18,946 nt of DNA from Carex sylvatica (Eukaryota; Streptophyta; Magnoliopsida; Poales; Cyperaceae). Of this stretch, positions 18,918 through 18,946 are shown piece after piece. The first letter of the stretch is position 1, and every line of letters starts with the position of its first letter. The notes under the pieces are model-generated. The model was not told the DNA's origin. It saw only the letters and a program-made list of their open reading frames with translations, and ran no database searches. A program made the position numbers and the translations under genes. The stretch is from assembly GCA_964058845.1 (NCBI GenBank), contig CAXKVR010000680.1, positions 1 through 18,946 on the forward strand, written 5' to 3'.

Positions 18918-18946
18918 GGGCTATGGTACATTGCAATGCATAGGCA
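18918..18946 (+). mobile_element. Start of a second MITE copy, cut by the window edge
   Basis: The last 29 bases repeat the start of the previous copy (18471-18499) with one difference (GCATAGGCA for GCATAAGCA), in direct orientation. It is probably a tandem second element continuing outside the window. Confidence 0.75.

Noticed and set aside
1..18946. tRNA, rRNA, CRISPR arrays, bacterial operons or defence genes
   Set aside because: No cloverleaf with A/B boxes, no rRNA core motifs, and no regularly spaced short repeats were seen. Gene structures are spliced and plant-like.

Overview
This is a plant nuclear genomic window, probably from a eudicot. It is AT-rich, has GT-AG introns, carries a plant-type Ty1/copia retrotransposon primed by initiator-Met tRNA, and encodes a cytosolic-type HSP70 and a pollen-type polygalacturonase. 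Every convincing gene is on the minus strand. There is no sign of prokaryotic DNA, CRISPR or a phage system.

Layout. (1) 1-5233 is a nearly complete copia retrotransposon on the minus strand. Its 5' LTR (4929-5233) and PBS lie at the right, its 3' LTR is cut by the window edge (1-159), and its gag-pol frame is open except for one in-frame TAA. The 159 comparable LTR bases are identical, so the insertion is young. (2) 5234-5843 holds the first exon of a very divergent HSP70-like gene (5630-5843) and the start of its intron. The retrotransposon sits in that intron in the same orientation, so any second exon is off the left edge. (3) 5844-10041 is mostly AT-rich non-coding DNA. It has a perfect 60-bp tandem duplication, a (CA)n tract, a run of 25 G, and an unassigned coding-like island near 8740-9340. 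(4) 10042-12021 is a two-exon HSP70 gene of 622 codons that lacks the acidic EEVD tail of cytosolic HSP70s. (5) 14972-16806 is a five-exon exopolygalacturonase-type gene (407 aa, signal peptide, all four catalytic motifs). (6) 12549-14382 and 16793-18029 form a large, interrupted inverted duplication around the polygalacturonase. It copies the gene's upstream region and first codons to its 3' side, facing back into the gene. (7) 18385-18946 contains nested or tandem foldback MITE copies separated by a TA/GA microsatellite.

The genes do not form a pathway. The window records recent gene turnover: two tandem HSP70-family members sharing a phase-1 intron position, one interrupted by a transposon, and a polygalacturonase flanked by the relic of an inverted copy. 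The most useful leads are the orphan polygalacturonase promoter pointing antisense into the intact gene, the transposon in the intron of the divergent HSP70 paralogue, and the tail-less HSP70. I found no convincing wholly new multi-gene system.
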